DNA of 64,000 nucleotides from Vulcanococcus sp. (GCA_019264575.1 JAHUZV010000024.1:124001-188000); one strand, 5' to 3'. Positions 15,427-23,944 are shown, counted from the first letter of the stretch. Numbers and translations: made by a program. Notes: generated by a model from the letters alone, not told the origin.

Positions 15427-16533
15427 GTGCTCACCGCAGTGGATTGGCTCGGTGTCTCTGTGCTGGTGCGCTGGTTGCTGGGGTGGTGGTTGTCGCGTCA
15501 TCTCGTGCCCTTGCCCCAGGCGCGCTTGCAGAACCAACCGGCTGTGTCGGTGTTGATCCCCGCGCGCAATGAAGAAGCCACCTTGAATCATCTTTTGGAG
15601 GGTTTGCGATGCCAAACCCTCCAGCCACTTGAAGTGATCGTGATTGATGATCACTCCAGCGATCAAACAGCGGATGTCGCGCAAGCGGCGGCTGAGCTGT
15701 TGCCCCTGAAGCTGGTGCAGCCGCCTCCGCTGCCCCCGGGCTGGTGCGGCAAAACCTGGGCGTTGCACAACGGCGTGCAGCAGAGCGCGGGGGAGGTGTT
15801 GGTGTTTCTCGATGCCGATACCGAGCCGGCAGCGCAGCTGTTGGAGAGCCTGGTGGCGCAGCAGCAACGCCTGGGGGGGCTGGTGTCAGTGCAGCCGTTT
15901 CATCGCACCGAACGCCTCTATGAGCAGTTGTCCCTGCTGTTCAACCTGGTGGGGTTGATGGCTGTTCCGCTTGGGCCCCGTTGCGGGGTTGCCTTCGGAC
16001 CGGCCATGGCGACCAGCCGTGAGCATTACCTACGCAGCGGCGGCCATCAGGCGGTGGCGAGCAAGGTGGTGGAGGATTGGTTCCTGGCCCATCGCTATGA
16101 GCAGGCGGGCTTGCCGGTGAGCGCGTTCATCGGTGATCAACAGATCGCCTACCGCATGTATCCGGGCGGGTTGGGGGATTTGGTGGTGGGATTCGACAAG
16201 AACTTCGCCACAGCCGCCGGAGAGGTGCGCTGGCCCTGGATGCTGGCGGTGGTGTTGTGGCTCTCCGGGCTGTTCTGGGCGGCCTGGTGTCTGCCGGCCT
16301 CGCTTCTGGGGTGGCCGCTGGTGGGCGACCCTGAGCCTTGGCGCCATGCCGTGGTCTACGGCGCGTACGCGCTGCAACTGATGGTGATCACCCAGCGGGT
16401 GGGCCGCTTTCGCTGGAGTCCGCTGGTGTTTCCGATCCCGGTGCTCTTTTTTCTAGGTGTGTTTCTGATGGCGATCGTGAACCTTGAGCGGGGATCGGTG
16501 CAGTGGAAGGGCCGCAGCGTGAGCACCCGCTGA
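15427..16533 (+). CDS. Membrane GT2 glycosyltransferase, CrtQ-like
   Basis: The product has an N-terminal membrane helix, then a family 2 glycosyltransferase domain: SVLIPARNEEATL, VIVIDDHSSDQT, the acidic FLDADTEP and VEDWFLAHRYEQAGLP. Three or four C-terminal helices follow. The PPLPPGWCGKTWALHNG segment is typical of the CrtQ/hopanoid-associated group that glycosylates polyisoprenoid or carotenoid acids. The next gene, 5 nt downstream, resembles CrtO acyltransferase, so the pair recalls the last two steps of staphyloxanthin synthesis. The substrate in this organism is unknown. The start is GTG 15427. Confidence 0.72.
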   Translation: MLTAVDWLGVSVLVRWLLGWWLSRHLVPLPQARLQNQPAVSVLIPARNEEATLNHLLEGLRCQTLQPLEVIVIDDHSSDQTADVAQAAAELLPLKLVQPPPLPPGWCGKTWALHNGVQQSAGEVLVFLDADTEPAAQLLESLVAQQQRLGGLVSVQPFHRTERLYEQLSLLFNLVGLMAVPLGPRCGVAFGPAMATSREHYLRSGGHQAVASKVVEDWFLAHRYEQAGLPVSAFIGDQQIAYRMYPGGLGDLVVGFDKNFATAAGEVRWPWMLAVVLWLSGLFWAAWCLPASLLGWPLVGDPEPWRHAVVYGAYALQLMVITQRVGRFRWSPLVFPIPVLFFLGVFLMAIVNLERGSVQWKGRSVSTR

Positions 16534-16538
16534 TCGCT

Positions 16539-17051
16539 ATGGCGGCTCCTGCATCCCTGCTGCCGCTGATCAGTTCAGCGGGCCTATGGCTCGGTGGTTC
16601 GCTGGTGGTGGGAGCGCTGGCCAATCAGCTGCCGCTGGCCTGGTTGAGCGCACGGCCTGCGGCAGCCTCGCCTGCGTTGTTGGCTGCGCGGCTGGAGGCT
16701 TACCAGCGGCTCATGAAGATTCGCCAGTGGAAGCACTGGATGCCTGATGCCGGCAATGCTCTTCCCGGTGGCATCACCAAGGCCAGCCTGGCGCGGCGCG
16801 ATCAGCCGGCGCTGCTGCGCTTGTTGGCTGAAACCCGCCGGGCCGAGCTGGTGCACTGGGCTCTCTGGCCGCTGTGGTTGCTCACCCTGCTGTGGCTACC
16901 CGGCCCGGGTGTAGCCCTGAACGCCATGTTTGCCACCCTGTTCAACCTGCCCTGTTTGCTGCTGCAGCGCTACAACCGCCTGCGGCTGCAGCTGTTGCTT
17001 GCCCGAAGAACGCCAGCCCTCAGCGCTCCAGCCAACCGCCCTCCAAGGTGA
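16539..17051 (+). CDS. CrtO-like acyltransferase (glycosyl-carotenoid acyltransferase family)
   Basis: This 170-residue membrane protein shows the features of the glycosyl-4,4'-diaponeurosporenoate acyltransferase family: a W-K-H/D-W-(M/L)-P-D-x-G core (WKHWMPDAGNALPGGITKAS), a downstream ETRRAELVHW motif, and hydrophobic helices on both sides. ATG 16539 is chosen because it follows the GT2 stop by 5 nt. The pair likely makes an acylated glycolipid or carotenoid glucoside. The 3' end overlaps the convergent glycosidase gene by 32 nt. Confidence 0.6.
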   Translation: MAAPASLLPLISSAGLWLGGSLVVGALANQLPLAWLSARPAAASPALLAARLEAYQRLMKIRQWKHWMPDAGNALPGGITKASLARRDQPALLRLLAETRRAELVHWALWPLWLLTLLWLPGPGVALNAMFATLFNLPCLLLQRYNRLRLQLLLARRTPALSAPANRPPR

Positions 17052-19200
17052 TCGCGCCCGAGAGGGCGGTGTGCTCGCTGTGGTCGGCCACCACAAGGCG
17101 ATGCGCGCCGCGCTCGAGCACCCAGCCATCCTGAGCTGGATCAAACACGGCCAGTCGGCGTAGGGGGATCTCCAGCTCCAGGCGGCGCTGCTCACCCCGC
17201 TCCAGCTCCACCCGCTGGAAGGCCACCAGCGTGCGCGGTGGGCGCTCCATCAGTTGGCCCGGTGCTTCGAGATACACCTGCACCACTGCAGCAGCACGCA
17301 TCGCGCCGCTGTTGTGCAGCGTCAGCGCCAGCTCCACGCCGTGCTTGCCCTGTTTCAGGCTCAGCTCAGACCAGGCAAAACAGCTGTAGGACAGCCCGAA
17401 GCCGAAGGGATAGGCGGGGCGGTGCCTATCACGCTGCAGGCGGCGGTAGCCGTGCCATAGGTCATAGCTCACCTCCAGAGCCCTGGGTTCGATGCTTGGC
17501 ACGTGGGCTTGCTCTGCCGGCATGGCGAAGGGCAATCGCCCTGAGGGTGAGACCTGGCCCAGCAGCACATCCGCCAGGGCGTGGCCGCCTTCCTGGCCGG
17601 GATACCAAAGCAGCAGCAGCCCCGCCACCTGCTGATCCCAGGGGCTGGTGAGGATCGCACCGCCGCCCATCAAGGCCACCACGGTGCGGGGGTTGGCTGC
17701 CGCAACGGCTTCGATCAAAGCGATCTGATCCGGGGGCAAGCGCAGATCACTGCGATCGCCGCTGGCAAAGTTGCCCCCGGGTGTGGGTGAGGCGTGGCTT
17801 GTGATCCAGGCCATGCTCCGGGCCACCGCTGGCCACCACGGTTGCAGGCGCCGGCGGCCCAACAGCTGCAGCAGCCATTGCGGCGGAGGCACCAGCGCCA
17901 GCACCGGAGCGATGTCGCCAGGGTGAATGTGCTCGCCCTCCAGGCGCCAATCCAGGCCGGCCACCACCAGAGCAGCCTCACATTGCGCTGCGATCGCAGC
18001 CGCTTCTGCAGGGTTGCGGCCGCTGTCGCTCTGGATCATGAGTTCCGGCGCCGCCTGGCGCAGCCCCTCCAAGGGTGTGGCGATCTGGCCGGGTTGGGGG
18101 CGCGTATCAGAGGAGCCGTGATCGCCGAGGTTTGGCTTGTGGGCGAGCTCGCCGATCACCGCCAGCGATTGCAAGTTTCGCCAGGGCAGTTCTCCAGCCT
18201 GGTTGCGCAGCAGCACGATCGATTCGGTGGCGGCCTGGCGTGCCAAGCGGCGATGAGCGGGGCAACCCCGCACAGCACTCGGCTCATCACCCGGTGGCAC
18301 TGCCAGCTGAAGCCTGAGCTGCCGGTGAACGGCGTCGTCGAGGCGCTGTCGCGGCAGGCGCCCATCGGCCAACGCTTTTTCGATGCAGCCTTCCCACACC
18401 ATCCGGAAGGGCATTTCCAGATCCTGGCCGGCTTGCAGCGCCTGCACGCCGTCCCTGATCCCAAAGATGAAATCGCTCACCACCACCCCCTCAAATCCCC
18501 AGCGCTGCTTGAGGATCTGCTGCAACAGCTGCGGGTGCTGGCCGCACCATTCGCCGTTCACGCGGTTGTAGGCGCTCATCACCGATCCCGCGCCGGCTTC
18601 CACGCATGCTCTGAACTGCGGCAGGTAGAGCTCGTGCAGCGCTCGGGAGCTGATCTGCGCATCCACCACAAAGCGGGTGTGATCGATGGAATTGAGCGCC
18701 AGGTGTTTCACGCAGGCCACGGTGCGGCGCTGCAGGCCGCGGGTGATCGCGGCTCCCATGGCTCCCACATGCACGGGATCTTCGCCGTAGGTTTCCTGGG
18801 CACGGCCCCAGCCGGGAAAGCGCAGCAGGTTCACGCACACCGCCGCTACCCAGTTGGCTCCAAAACTGCGCGCTTCGCGGCCAATCGCCTCACCGATCCG
18901 CTCTTCCAGCTCGGGGTTCCAACTGGCACCGCGGGCCATCGCCACGGGGAAGGTGGTGGCTCCCCCATGCAGCACCACACCTCGGGGGCCATCGACAAAC
19001 CACAGCCCTTTCAACCCCAGCCTGGGCAGTACACCCGCGGGCCAGGGGTGGCGATGGGGAGCATCCCGCAGGGCAATGGAGGCCATGCCTGGCCAAAACC
19101 CAGTGGAGCCGCTGATCAAGGTCAGCTTTTCCTGCAGCGTGAGCTGCTCGAGCAGAGCCTCAGCGCGAGCTTGATGGGTGGGGGCGGCGCTGCTCACCAC
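17020..19200 (-). CDS. Glycoside hydrolase family 3 (beta-glucosidase-like)
   Basis: This 726-residue protein has an N-terminal GH3 barrel: GLWFVDGPRGV, WGRAQETYGEDP, CVKHLALNS, and the nucleophile region GFEGVVVSDF, with Asp at about residue 246. The C-terminal alpha/beta sandwich carries ESIVLLRN and the late segment YPFGFGLSYSCFAW, followed by a fibronectin III-like domain. There is no signal peptide, so it probably acts on intracellular glucosides or oligosaccharides. The start is GTG 19200. It converges on and overlaps the CrtO-like gene by 32 nt. Substrate specificity cannot be read here. Confidence 0.88.
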   Translation of the reverse strand: MVSSAAPTHQARAEALLEQLTLQEKLTLISGSTGFWPGMASIALRDAPHRHPWPAGVLPRLGLKGLWFVDGPRGVVLHGGATTFPVAMARGASWNPELEERIGEAIGREARSFGANWVAAVCVNLLRFPGWGRAQETYGEDPVHVGAMGAAITRGLQRRTVACVKHLALNSIDHTRFVVDAQISSRALHELYLPQFRACVEAGAGSVMSAYNRVNGEWCGQHPQLLQQILKQRWGFEGVVVSDFIFGIRDGVQALQAGQDLEMPFRMVWEGCIEKALADGRLPRQRLDDAVHRQLRLQLAVPPGDEPSAVRGCPAHRRLARQAATESIVLLRNQAGELPWRNLQSLAVIGELAHKPNLGDHGSSDTRPQPGQIATPLEGLRQAAPELMIQSDSGRNPAEAAAIAAQCEAALVVAGLDWRLEGEHIHPGDIAPVLALVPPPQWLLQLLGRRRLQPWWPAVARSMAWITSHASPTPGGNFASGDRSDLRLPPDQIALIEAVAAANPRTVVALMGGGAILTSPWDQQVAGLLLLWYPGQEGGHALADVLLGQVSPSGRLPFAMPAEQAHVPSIEPRALEVSYDLWHGYRRLQRDRHRPAYPFGFGLSYSCFAWSELSLKQGKHGVELALTLHNSGAMRAAAVVQVYLEAPGQLMERPPRTLVAFQRVELERGEQRRLELEIPLRRLAVFDPAQDGWVLERGAHRLVVADHSEHTALSGAITLEGGWLER

Positions 19201-19349
19201 CGGAACCTATGGCGATCGCACCAAGCCAAGGCGCTTTGCTGAGCCGTTGGAGCAGGCATGCCGCAGACAGTTCTGACCCACTGTTCAGATCAGCGGCAGC
19301 TCAAACCAAGGGCACGCCACACCAACCGCAGCTGAGTAGGAGAGGCAGA

Positions 19350-19502
19350 GTGATCGTTGCCTTCATGGTGGGATTGGCGCGCAAAGGCCTGCATGTGCTG
19401 CCGGCGATTGTGTTGTTGCCCTACGTGGCCTGCGCCTTCCGGCGGCTGCAGCGCGGTGATGCGTTTCAGGAGCAGCTGTTTTCCTCGAGCCCTTTAGGGT
19501 GA
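19350..19502 (+). CDS. Possible small membrane protein
   Basis: GTG 19350 follows an AGGAGAGG sequence at good spacing. The 50-residue product has one hydrophobic segment (LHVLPAIVLLPYVACAF) and a basic/acidic tail. It is not recognised as a family. Support is the ribosome site and membrane-like sequence only. Confidence 0.35.
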   Translation: MIVAFMVGLARKGLHVLPAIVLLPYVACAFRRLQRGDAFQEQLFSSSPLG

Positions 19503-19723
19503 TGGAACGTTTGGCTGACAGGTCGCGTTGACCAATTGCGAATCCTGTCAGCACTTTGTTCCGCCGATGGGACCGCAGGGTGTCTGTCAGATCTGGCACA
19601 AAACGATGACAGCTGCACAAGCTGCCACGCTCACCTGTCCCCTCTGGGAAAGGCGACAGGCGAACGCTTCAGGACGCGGAAAGCAGCCTCGCGGGATGCA
19701 CTAAACAACGCTCCAAAACCGCC
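19503..19723. other. Gene-poor stretch with repeated CTGTCAG/CTGACAG motif
   Basis: No convincing gene is seen. Six related hexamer-heptamers occur in about 150 nt in both orientations: CTGACAGG 19515, CCTGTCAGC 19544, CTGTCAG 19584, TGACAG 19607, CCTGTCC 19634 and GACAGG 19655. They could be regulator sites or stems of a structured RNA. Confidence 0.3.
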
Positions 19724-19921
19724 TTATGGGTTTTCAGGCGTTTGCGGCTGCAGCGCCTGCTCGAGTAAGTACGCAGCAAGATTGCTGAGCGATCGCCCCT
19801 CTTCTGCGCTGCGTTTCTCCAGCGCAGAAAAGACGGTGTAAGGAATGGTGATCGTCAGACGCTTGGGGGAGCGACTGCGAAAGGCTTTCAGGTTCTCTGG
19901 CTTGCCATTTGCATAAACCAC
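19724..19921 (-). CDS. Ribbon-helix-helix protein 3
   Basis: This 65-residue protein has a ribbon-helix-helix (CopG/Arc-like) core: KRLTITIPYTVFSALEKRSA (strand plus first helix), then GRSLSNLAAYLLEQAL (second helix). A basic arm precedes the core. Such proteins dimerise and bind DNA and are often antitoxins or plasmid/prophage repressors. It is the third RHH gene in a row on this strand. No toxin-like partner gene lies next to it. Confidence 0.7.
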   Translation of the reverse strand: MVYANGKPENLKAFRSRSPKRLTITIPYTVFSALEKRSAEEGRSLSNLAAYLLEQALQPQTPENP

Positions 19922-20049
19922 GGATTCCTCTCGTGCCGGACTCCTTCAGTATGTCTTCCAATTTGCCCGTTGACCATGCGGCGGACGTCAAGTTCTGTGA
20001 TGGTTTGAGTGGAAAAGTGTTGTTTTCTGCGAACTGGGTACTCACTGAA

Positions 20050-20268
20050 TCAACCTGGATGACTCTCAGGCCTGTTTTGCCCGCTATTTTCGCTCGGCTG
20101 CGGTCTCTGTAGGGCTTGATCGAGGATCTCAAGGATCAACTCATCTTCCGAGCGACCGGTGCGCTGCGCTGCTGTTCGCAGCTGCTCCATTGTTTCGGCG
20201 GAGAGCTCAAGATCTAGTTTTTTGGGGAACTTGCTTGGATCAAGCTCCCAGCTCTGCTCATTCGCCAT
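20050..20268 (-). CDS. Ribbon-helix-helix protein 2
   Basis: The core KKLDLELSAETMEQLRTAAQ followed by GRSEDELILEILDQAL is a strand-helix-helix RHH pattern. A Trp/Asp/Pro-rich arm precedes it and a polar tail follows. ATG 20268 overlaps the end of the upstream RHH gene by 11 nt, and this overlap decides the start over 20325. The two genes are probably translated together. The function is probably DNA binding or antitoxin-like regulation, with the target unknown. Confidence 0.65.
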   Translation of the reverse strand: MANEQSWELDPSKFPKKLDLELSAETMEQLRTAAQRTGRSEDELILEILDQALQRPQPSENSGQNRPESHPG

Positions 20269-20458
20269 CGCTTGTTTTGGCTGAATCGGGTAAATCTGTT
20301 CCCGCATCGCTGATGCGAAGCCCATAGCCTCCAGTGCTGGAAAGGTAGAACTTGATCGCGTCGTCGATCACCTCATTCAAGCGCCGATTCTCACGCAACG
20401 ACAGTAATTTCAGGGCCAGATGATCTTTCTCGTCCAAGGCGATGGTGAGGCGCGGCAT
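20258..20458 (-). CDS. Ribbon-helix-helix protein 1
   Basis: This 66-residue protein has MPRLTIALDEKDHLALKLLS (strand and helix 1) and ENRRLNEVIDDAIKFYL (helix 2), a canonical RHH fold, with an acidic tail. It is the first gene of the leftward RHH group, preceded by GGAGGA-like ribosome sequence and by a palindrome (20504-20519). Autoregulation is typical of this fold. No toxin gene is adjacent. Confidence 0.65.
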   Translation of the reverse strand: MPRLTIALDEKDHLALKLLSLRENRRLNEVIDDAIKFYLSSTGGYGLRISDAGTDLPDSAKTSDGE

Positions 20459-20503
20459 CGCGTGAACAAAGGAGGAATGCAGATCCTTTGCAATTCGATT
20501 CTA

Positions 20504-20519
20504 CGCAACATGTGTTGCA
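20504..20519. promoter_or_regulatory. Candidate operator of the RHH genes
   Basis: GCAACA-TG-TGTTGC (20505-20518) is a perfect 6-bp inverted repeat, extendable by one more matched pair across a mismatch. It lies about 50 nt upstream of the first RHH start. The position and symmetry suit a dimeric RHH repressor. Binding is inferred. Confidence 0.4.
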
Positions 20520-20525
20520 TTGCTT

Positions 20526-20551
20526 CACTGTAGTGCTGCTGCACTTCAGTG
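20526..20551. terminator. Hairpin at the end of arsJ
   Basis: CACTGTAGTGC-tgct-GCACTTCAGTG forms an 11-bp stem with one mismatch and spans the arsJ stop. No T-run follows on the arsJ side, so terminator function is uncertain. Confidence 0.4.
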
Positions 20552-21805
20552 CGATTGCACGGGCGGCAGCCGGGTGCTGGTGCCGAAGGCGAGGGCCACC
20601 AGTACGCACGACATCCACAGACAGGCCTGCATTCCGCCCATCAGGAACAGGGCTCCAGAGAGCAATGTGCCGAGCAACCGGCCGGCGGCATTGGCCATGT
20701 AATAGAAGCCCACATTCAGGCTCACCGATTCGGCATCGGTGTAGGCCAGCACCATGTAGCTGTGGATCGAAGAATTCATGGCGAACACCACGCCGAAAGC
20801 CGCCAGCCCCACCACGATCGCCACGCCCGGATGTGCCACCTCGCGCCAGAGCGCGATCGCGATCAGCGCTGGGATGGCCGTGAGTACGCCACTCCAGAAC
20901 TCCACCGCTGAAACTCCTGGTGGTTTGCTCTGGCCCCAGCTGCGGCGTAGGGCAGGAGCCGAGGCCTGCACGATCCCGTAGCCAATCACCCACAGGCCCA
21001 TGAAGCCGCCCACCTCCCAGAACCGCCAACCCAGGGCGGCCTGCAGGAACACGGGTAAGGCCACCACAAACCACACATCGCGGGCGCCGAACAGGAAGAA
21101 GCGGGCCAGGGAGAGCACGTTGATGCCTTCGGATTTGGAGAACAGCGCCGTGAACGTTGGCTTCTCCTTCATCCGGCCGATCTCGGCCGGAAGCACCAGG
21201 GTGAGCAGAAAGGCGGTGAACAGGCCGGCTGCCATCGCACCCACGGCCGCGTTGAAGCCGATCGTGGTGAGCAACAAGCCCCCCAGAAAGAAGCCCACGC
21301 CCTTGAGTGCGTTCTTCGAGCCGGTGAGGATCGCCACCCACTTGAACAGCTGCGCCTCGCCGCGGCTTTGGTCGTCTGGGGTTTCGGGCACCACGGTTTT
21401 GATGGCGCTCTTGGCGCTCATCTTGTTGAGGTCTTTGGCGATGCCGCTGATCGCCTGGGCCACCATCACGTAGGCCACGCTCCACCATTTCGGCCAGGTG
21501 TCGGCCACCGGGATGAGCATCAGCAGCGCAGCCACCTGCATCAAGGTGCCGCTCCAGAGGGTGAGCCGCAGCCCGAAGCGGGCCCCTAGCCAACCGCCGT
21601 AGAGATTGGTGACGATGCCGAAGAATTCGTAGAAGAGAAACAGAAAGGCGATCTCAAGCGTGGTGTAACCCAGCGCGTGGAAATGAAACACCACCAACAT
21701 GCGCAGAGCGCCGTCGGTGAGGGTGAAGGCCCAGTAATTGGCCGTCACAATCGCGTATTGCTGCAGCGCTGAGAGGGAGCGCTGACCCGTGGAGAGGAGG
21801 CCCAT
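20546..21805 (-). CDS. arsJ: Organoarsenical efflux MFS transporter ArsJ
   Basis: This approximately 419-residue carrier of about 12 helices has the ArsJ N-terminal pattern YWAFTLTDGALRMLVVFHFH and FLFYEFFGIVTNLYGGWLGA. ArsJ exports 1-arseno-3-phosphoglycerate, made when GAPDH uses arsenate in place of phosphate. The GAPDH gene is directly upstream: its TGA shares one base with this ATG at 21805. An ArsR gene is divergent. This context makes the assignment strong. Confidence 0.92.
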   Translation of the reverse strand: MGLLSTGQRSLSALQQYAIVTANYWAFTLTDGALRMLVVFHFHALGYTTLEIAFLFLFYEFFGIVTNLYGGWLGARFGLRLTLWSGTLMQVAALLMLIPVADTWPKWWSVAYVMVAQAISGIAKDLNKMSAKSAIKTVVPETPDDQSRGEAQLFKWVAILTGSKNALKGVGFFLGGLLLTTIGFNAAVGAMAAGLFTAFLLTLVLPAEIGRMKEKPTFTALFSKSEGINVLSLARFFLFGARDVWFVVALPVFLQAALGWRFWEVGGFMGLWVIGYGIVQASAPALRRSWGQSKPPGVSAVEFWSGVLTAIPALIAIALWREVAHPGVAIVVGLAAFGVVFAMNSSIHSYMVLAYTDAESVSLNVGFYYMANAAGRLLGTLLSGALFLMGGMQACLWMSCVLVALAFGTSTRLPPVQSH

Positions 21806-22830
21806 CAGCGTGCTTCGAGCTCGGCGATGTGGCAGGCCAGATCCGCCATGCGGGAGCTGTAACCCCACTCGTTGTCGTACCAGGCGTAGACCTTCAGCTG
21901 GGTGCCGTTCACCACCATCGTGGAGAGGGCGTCGATCACAGCACTGCGGTTGTCGTTCACATAATCGATCGACACCAGTGGCCGGGTTTCGTAGCCGAGG
22001 ATGCCCTGCAAGGCTCCGTTGGCGGCCGTTTCAAAAGCGCCATTCACCTCTTCCACGCTCACCGCCCGCTCCAGTTCGAACACCGCATCGGTGAGGGAGG
22101 CGTTGAGCAGCGGTACGCGCACCGCATGGCCGTTGAGCTTGCCTTGCAGGTCGGGAAAGATCATCCCAATCGCTTTGGCTGATCCGGTGGTGGTGGGGAT
22201 CAGGCTCTGCATGCAGGAGCGGGCCCGGCGCAGATCGCTCTTGAATGCATCCACCACCACTTGGGTGTTGGTGACATCGTGCAGGGTGGTGATCGAGCCG
22301 TGCTTGATGCCGAAGCTCTCGTGCACCACCTTCACCACCGGTGCGAGGCAATTGGTGGTGCATGACGCCGCGGTGACCAGGCGGTGTTGGCTTGGGTCGT
22401 AGAGCTGATGGTTGATGCCATAGACGATGTTGAGCGCTTCGGCTCCGGCGATCGTGCCGTTCACCGGACAGGCCACCAGCACTCGCTTCATCCCCGCGGC
22501 ATCGAAATAGGGCTGCAGGGTTTCGGGGGTTTTGAATTTGCCGCTGCACTCGAGCACCAGCTCCACGCCCGCTTGCGTCCAGGGCACAGCCGTGGGATCC
22601 GATGCCTGGCTGTAGCTCACCGTTTGGCCATCTACGCAGAAGCCGCCGGCGCTCGGCTGCACCTTCCGCTGCCAGCGGCCATGCACGGAATCAAAGGCCA
22701 GTAAGTGAGCGGCGGTGGCGGCATCGCCAGCGCTGTCGTTCACATGCACCAGCTCAATGCCGGGCCGGCCCCACAGGGCGCGAAACACCAGGCGGCCGAT
22801 GCGGCCGAAGCCGTTGATGCCGATGCGCAT
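21805..22830 (-). CDS. ArsJ-associated glyceraldehyde-3-phosphate dehydrogenase
   Basis: This 341-residue enzyme has Rossmann motif [17 protein letters not shown], catalytic Cys in [12 protein letters not shown] (about residue 155) and the [12 protein letters not shown] end. In ars operons such an enzyme converts glyceraldehyde-3-phosphate and arsenate to 1-arseno-3-phosphoglycerate for export by ArsJ. ATG 22830 is preferred over 22875 because it starts at the conserved MRIGINGFG. The gene is coupled to arsJ and divergent from arsR. It is probably not the main Calvin-cycle GAPDH, judged from context. Confidence 0.9.
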   Translation of the reverse strand: MRIGINGFGRIGRLVFRALWGRPGIELVHVNDSAGDAATAAHLLAFDSVHGRWQRKVQPSAGGFCVDGQTVSYSQASDPTAVPWTQAGVELVLECSGKFKTPETLQPYFDAAGMKRVLVACPVNGTIAGAEALNIVYGINHQLYDPSQHRLVTAASCTTNCLAPVVKVVHESFGIKHGSITTLHDVTNTQVVVDAFKSDLRRARSCMQSLIPTTTGSAKAIGMIFPDLQGKLNGHAVRVPLLNASLTDAVFELERAVSVEEVNGAFETAANGALQGILGYETRPLVSIDYVNDNRSAVIDALSTMVVNGTQLKVYAWYDNEWGYSSRMADLACHIAELEAR

Positions 22831-22865
22831 GGGAGCAGGCCTTGCAGGCGAACGAGCGGACCATA

Positions 22866-22887
22866 GATCAATCAAAGTTGATTGATC
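22866..22887. promoter_or_regulatory. Candidate ArsR operator
   Basis: GATCAATCAA-AG-TTGATTGATC is a perfect 10-bp inverted repeat in the arsR/gapdh intergenic region, with a further TTGAT half-site at 22896-22900. ATCAA/TTGAT dyads are the kind of site bound by ArsR/SmtB repressors, so it likely controls both divergent transcripts. Confidence 0.7.
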
Positions 22888-22981
22888 AAGTTCTGTTGAT
22901 CTGGAGCGCTGGCTCTGCGGGCAGGGCTCTTAACCTTCCGCTCATGGGAGGAATCCCTGCCTGTTCACTGGAGCATCTCGC

Positions 22982-23314
22982 GTGCCACTGCCCGCCCTGG
23001 TTGCGGCTGAGCCCCTGGAGCAGCAGCAGGCTCGCCAGTTGCTCAAGGCCCTTGCGGATCCGCTGCGATTGGATCTGGTACAGGCCCTCTCTGGTGGTGA
23101 GCGCTGCGTGTGTGATCTGGTGGCCGACTTAAACCTGGCCCAGTCGCGCCTGTCGTTTCACCTCAAGGTGATGCGAGAGGCGGGCTTGATTGAGGCCCGT
23201 GAGGAAGGGCGCTGGGTGTATTACCGGCTGCGGGCCGGTGCGCTTGAGCAGTTGCAGGCCTGGCTGGGTGAGCTGGCGGCGGGTTGCCAGGCCCCTGCGC
23301 GCTGCTGCTCCTAA
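22982..23314 (+). CDS. arsR: ArsR-family arsenic-responsive repressor
   Basis: This 110-residue winged helix protein reads [14 protein letters not shown], then [31 protein letters not shown] and the wing [11 protein letters not shown]. The CVC pair matches the ELCVCDL As(III)-binding motif of classic ArsR. An extra C-terminal CQAPARCCS supplies three more Cys that could be a third ligand. It starts at GTG with GGAG upstream and is divergent from gapdh-arsJ across the palindrome. It represses without arsenite and releases DNA on binding it. Confidence 0.88.
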   Translation: MPLPALVAAEPLEQQQARQLLKALADPLRLDLVQALSGGERCVCDLVADLNLAQSRLSFHLKVMREAGLIEAREEGRWVYYRLRAGALEQLQAWLGELAAGCQAPARCCS

Positions 23315-23727
23315 CTGCCGGGCAAGGCGGTTTCCCTTCGGAAACTGCTCAATTTGTAGTCTCCGGCGGCCAAGGCGTGCACCAGAGCCAGGCAGGCGCG
23401 CTCAGGCATAGTGTGGTCGCCGCAGGTGAACACATCCACCGCGGCGTAGCCCGATTCGGGCCAGGTGTGAATCGAGAGGTGCGATTCAGCCAGCAGCACG
23501 AGACCTGTCACGCCCTGGGGCTGGAAGCGATGACTGATCAACTGCAGCACCGTGGCACCGGCTTCACGGGCGGCGGTGGCGATGGTGGTGCGAATGAAGG
23601 ATTCGTCGTTGAGCTTGTCTGCGTCGCAGGCGTAAAGCTCGAGGATGCAATGCTTGCCCACGGGCTGATCGCATGTGGGCTCAGTCCATCCAGGATTGGG
23701 ATGCAAGCTGGCGAGTGAATTGTTCAT
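23311..23727 (-). CDS. speD: S-adenosylmethionine decarboxylase proenzyme
   Basis: This is a small class 1B AdoMetDC of 138 residues. The self-cleavage site is in [11 protein letters not shown]: cleavage before the Ser creates the pyruvoyl group. The catalytic Cys lies in DVFTCGDH. It makes decarboxylated AdoMet, the aminopropyl donor for spermidine. ATG 23727 is chosen because 23751 adds an unconserved leader. The 3' end overlaps arsR by 4 nt, convergently. No spermidine synthase is adjacent. Confidence 0.9.
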   Translation of the reverse strand: MNNSLASLHPNPGWTEPTCDQPVGKHCILELYACDADKLNDESFIRTTIATAAREAGATVLQLISHRFQPQGVTGLVLLAESHLSIHTWPESGYAAVDVFTCGDHTMPERACLALVHALAAGDYKLSSFRRETALPGS

Positions 23728-23872
23728 CGCTGAGGTGTGAACCAATCTCAACCTAGACCGGTTGGATCCGGTTCATTCATGGCTGTCATTGATTCTGCAG
23801 GATTGAAAAAGTGAGCAATTGGGTGTTCGAGCACACGCGAAGTTGTGGTTCACAACCAAACATTCACGCATT

Positions 23873-23891
23873 CTTAACCAATCGCTAACCT
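23873..23891 (+). promoter_or_regulatory. Pho box upstream of pstS
   Basis: CTTAACCA-atc-GCTAACCT is a direct repeat at 11-nt spacing, preceded in the same register by weaker copies CACAACCA (23851) and ATTCACGC (23862). It matches the cyanobacterial PhoB/SphR box and lies 54 nt before the pstS start. Confidence 0.75.
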
Positions 23892-23944
23892 GGTCTGCGC
23901 TGCGGCTGTTTAGACGTGGGGAGCTCCTGAACGGTTGCTTTTCC

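Noticed and set aside
17794..19242. 482-codon plus-strand frame opposite the GH3 gene
   Set aside because: Shadow of the glycosidase; low-complexity His/Gln/Arg sequence without motifs.
20391..21593. 400-codon minus-strand frame overlapping arsJ
   Set aside because: Different phase from arsJ on the same strand, Arg/Gly-rich, no hydrophobic pattern; arsJ explains the DNA.
21805..22830. The GAPDH gene as the main Calvin-cycle enzyme
   Set aside because: Its one-base stop/start overlap with arsJ and the divergent arsR make an arsenic role far more likely.
23757..23772. Inverted repeat ACCGG-N6-CCGGT between speD and pstS
   Set aside because: Short and G:C-rich in a G+C-rich genome; no regulator or family is suggested by it.
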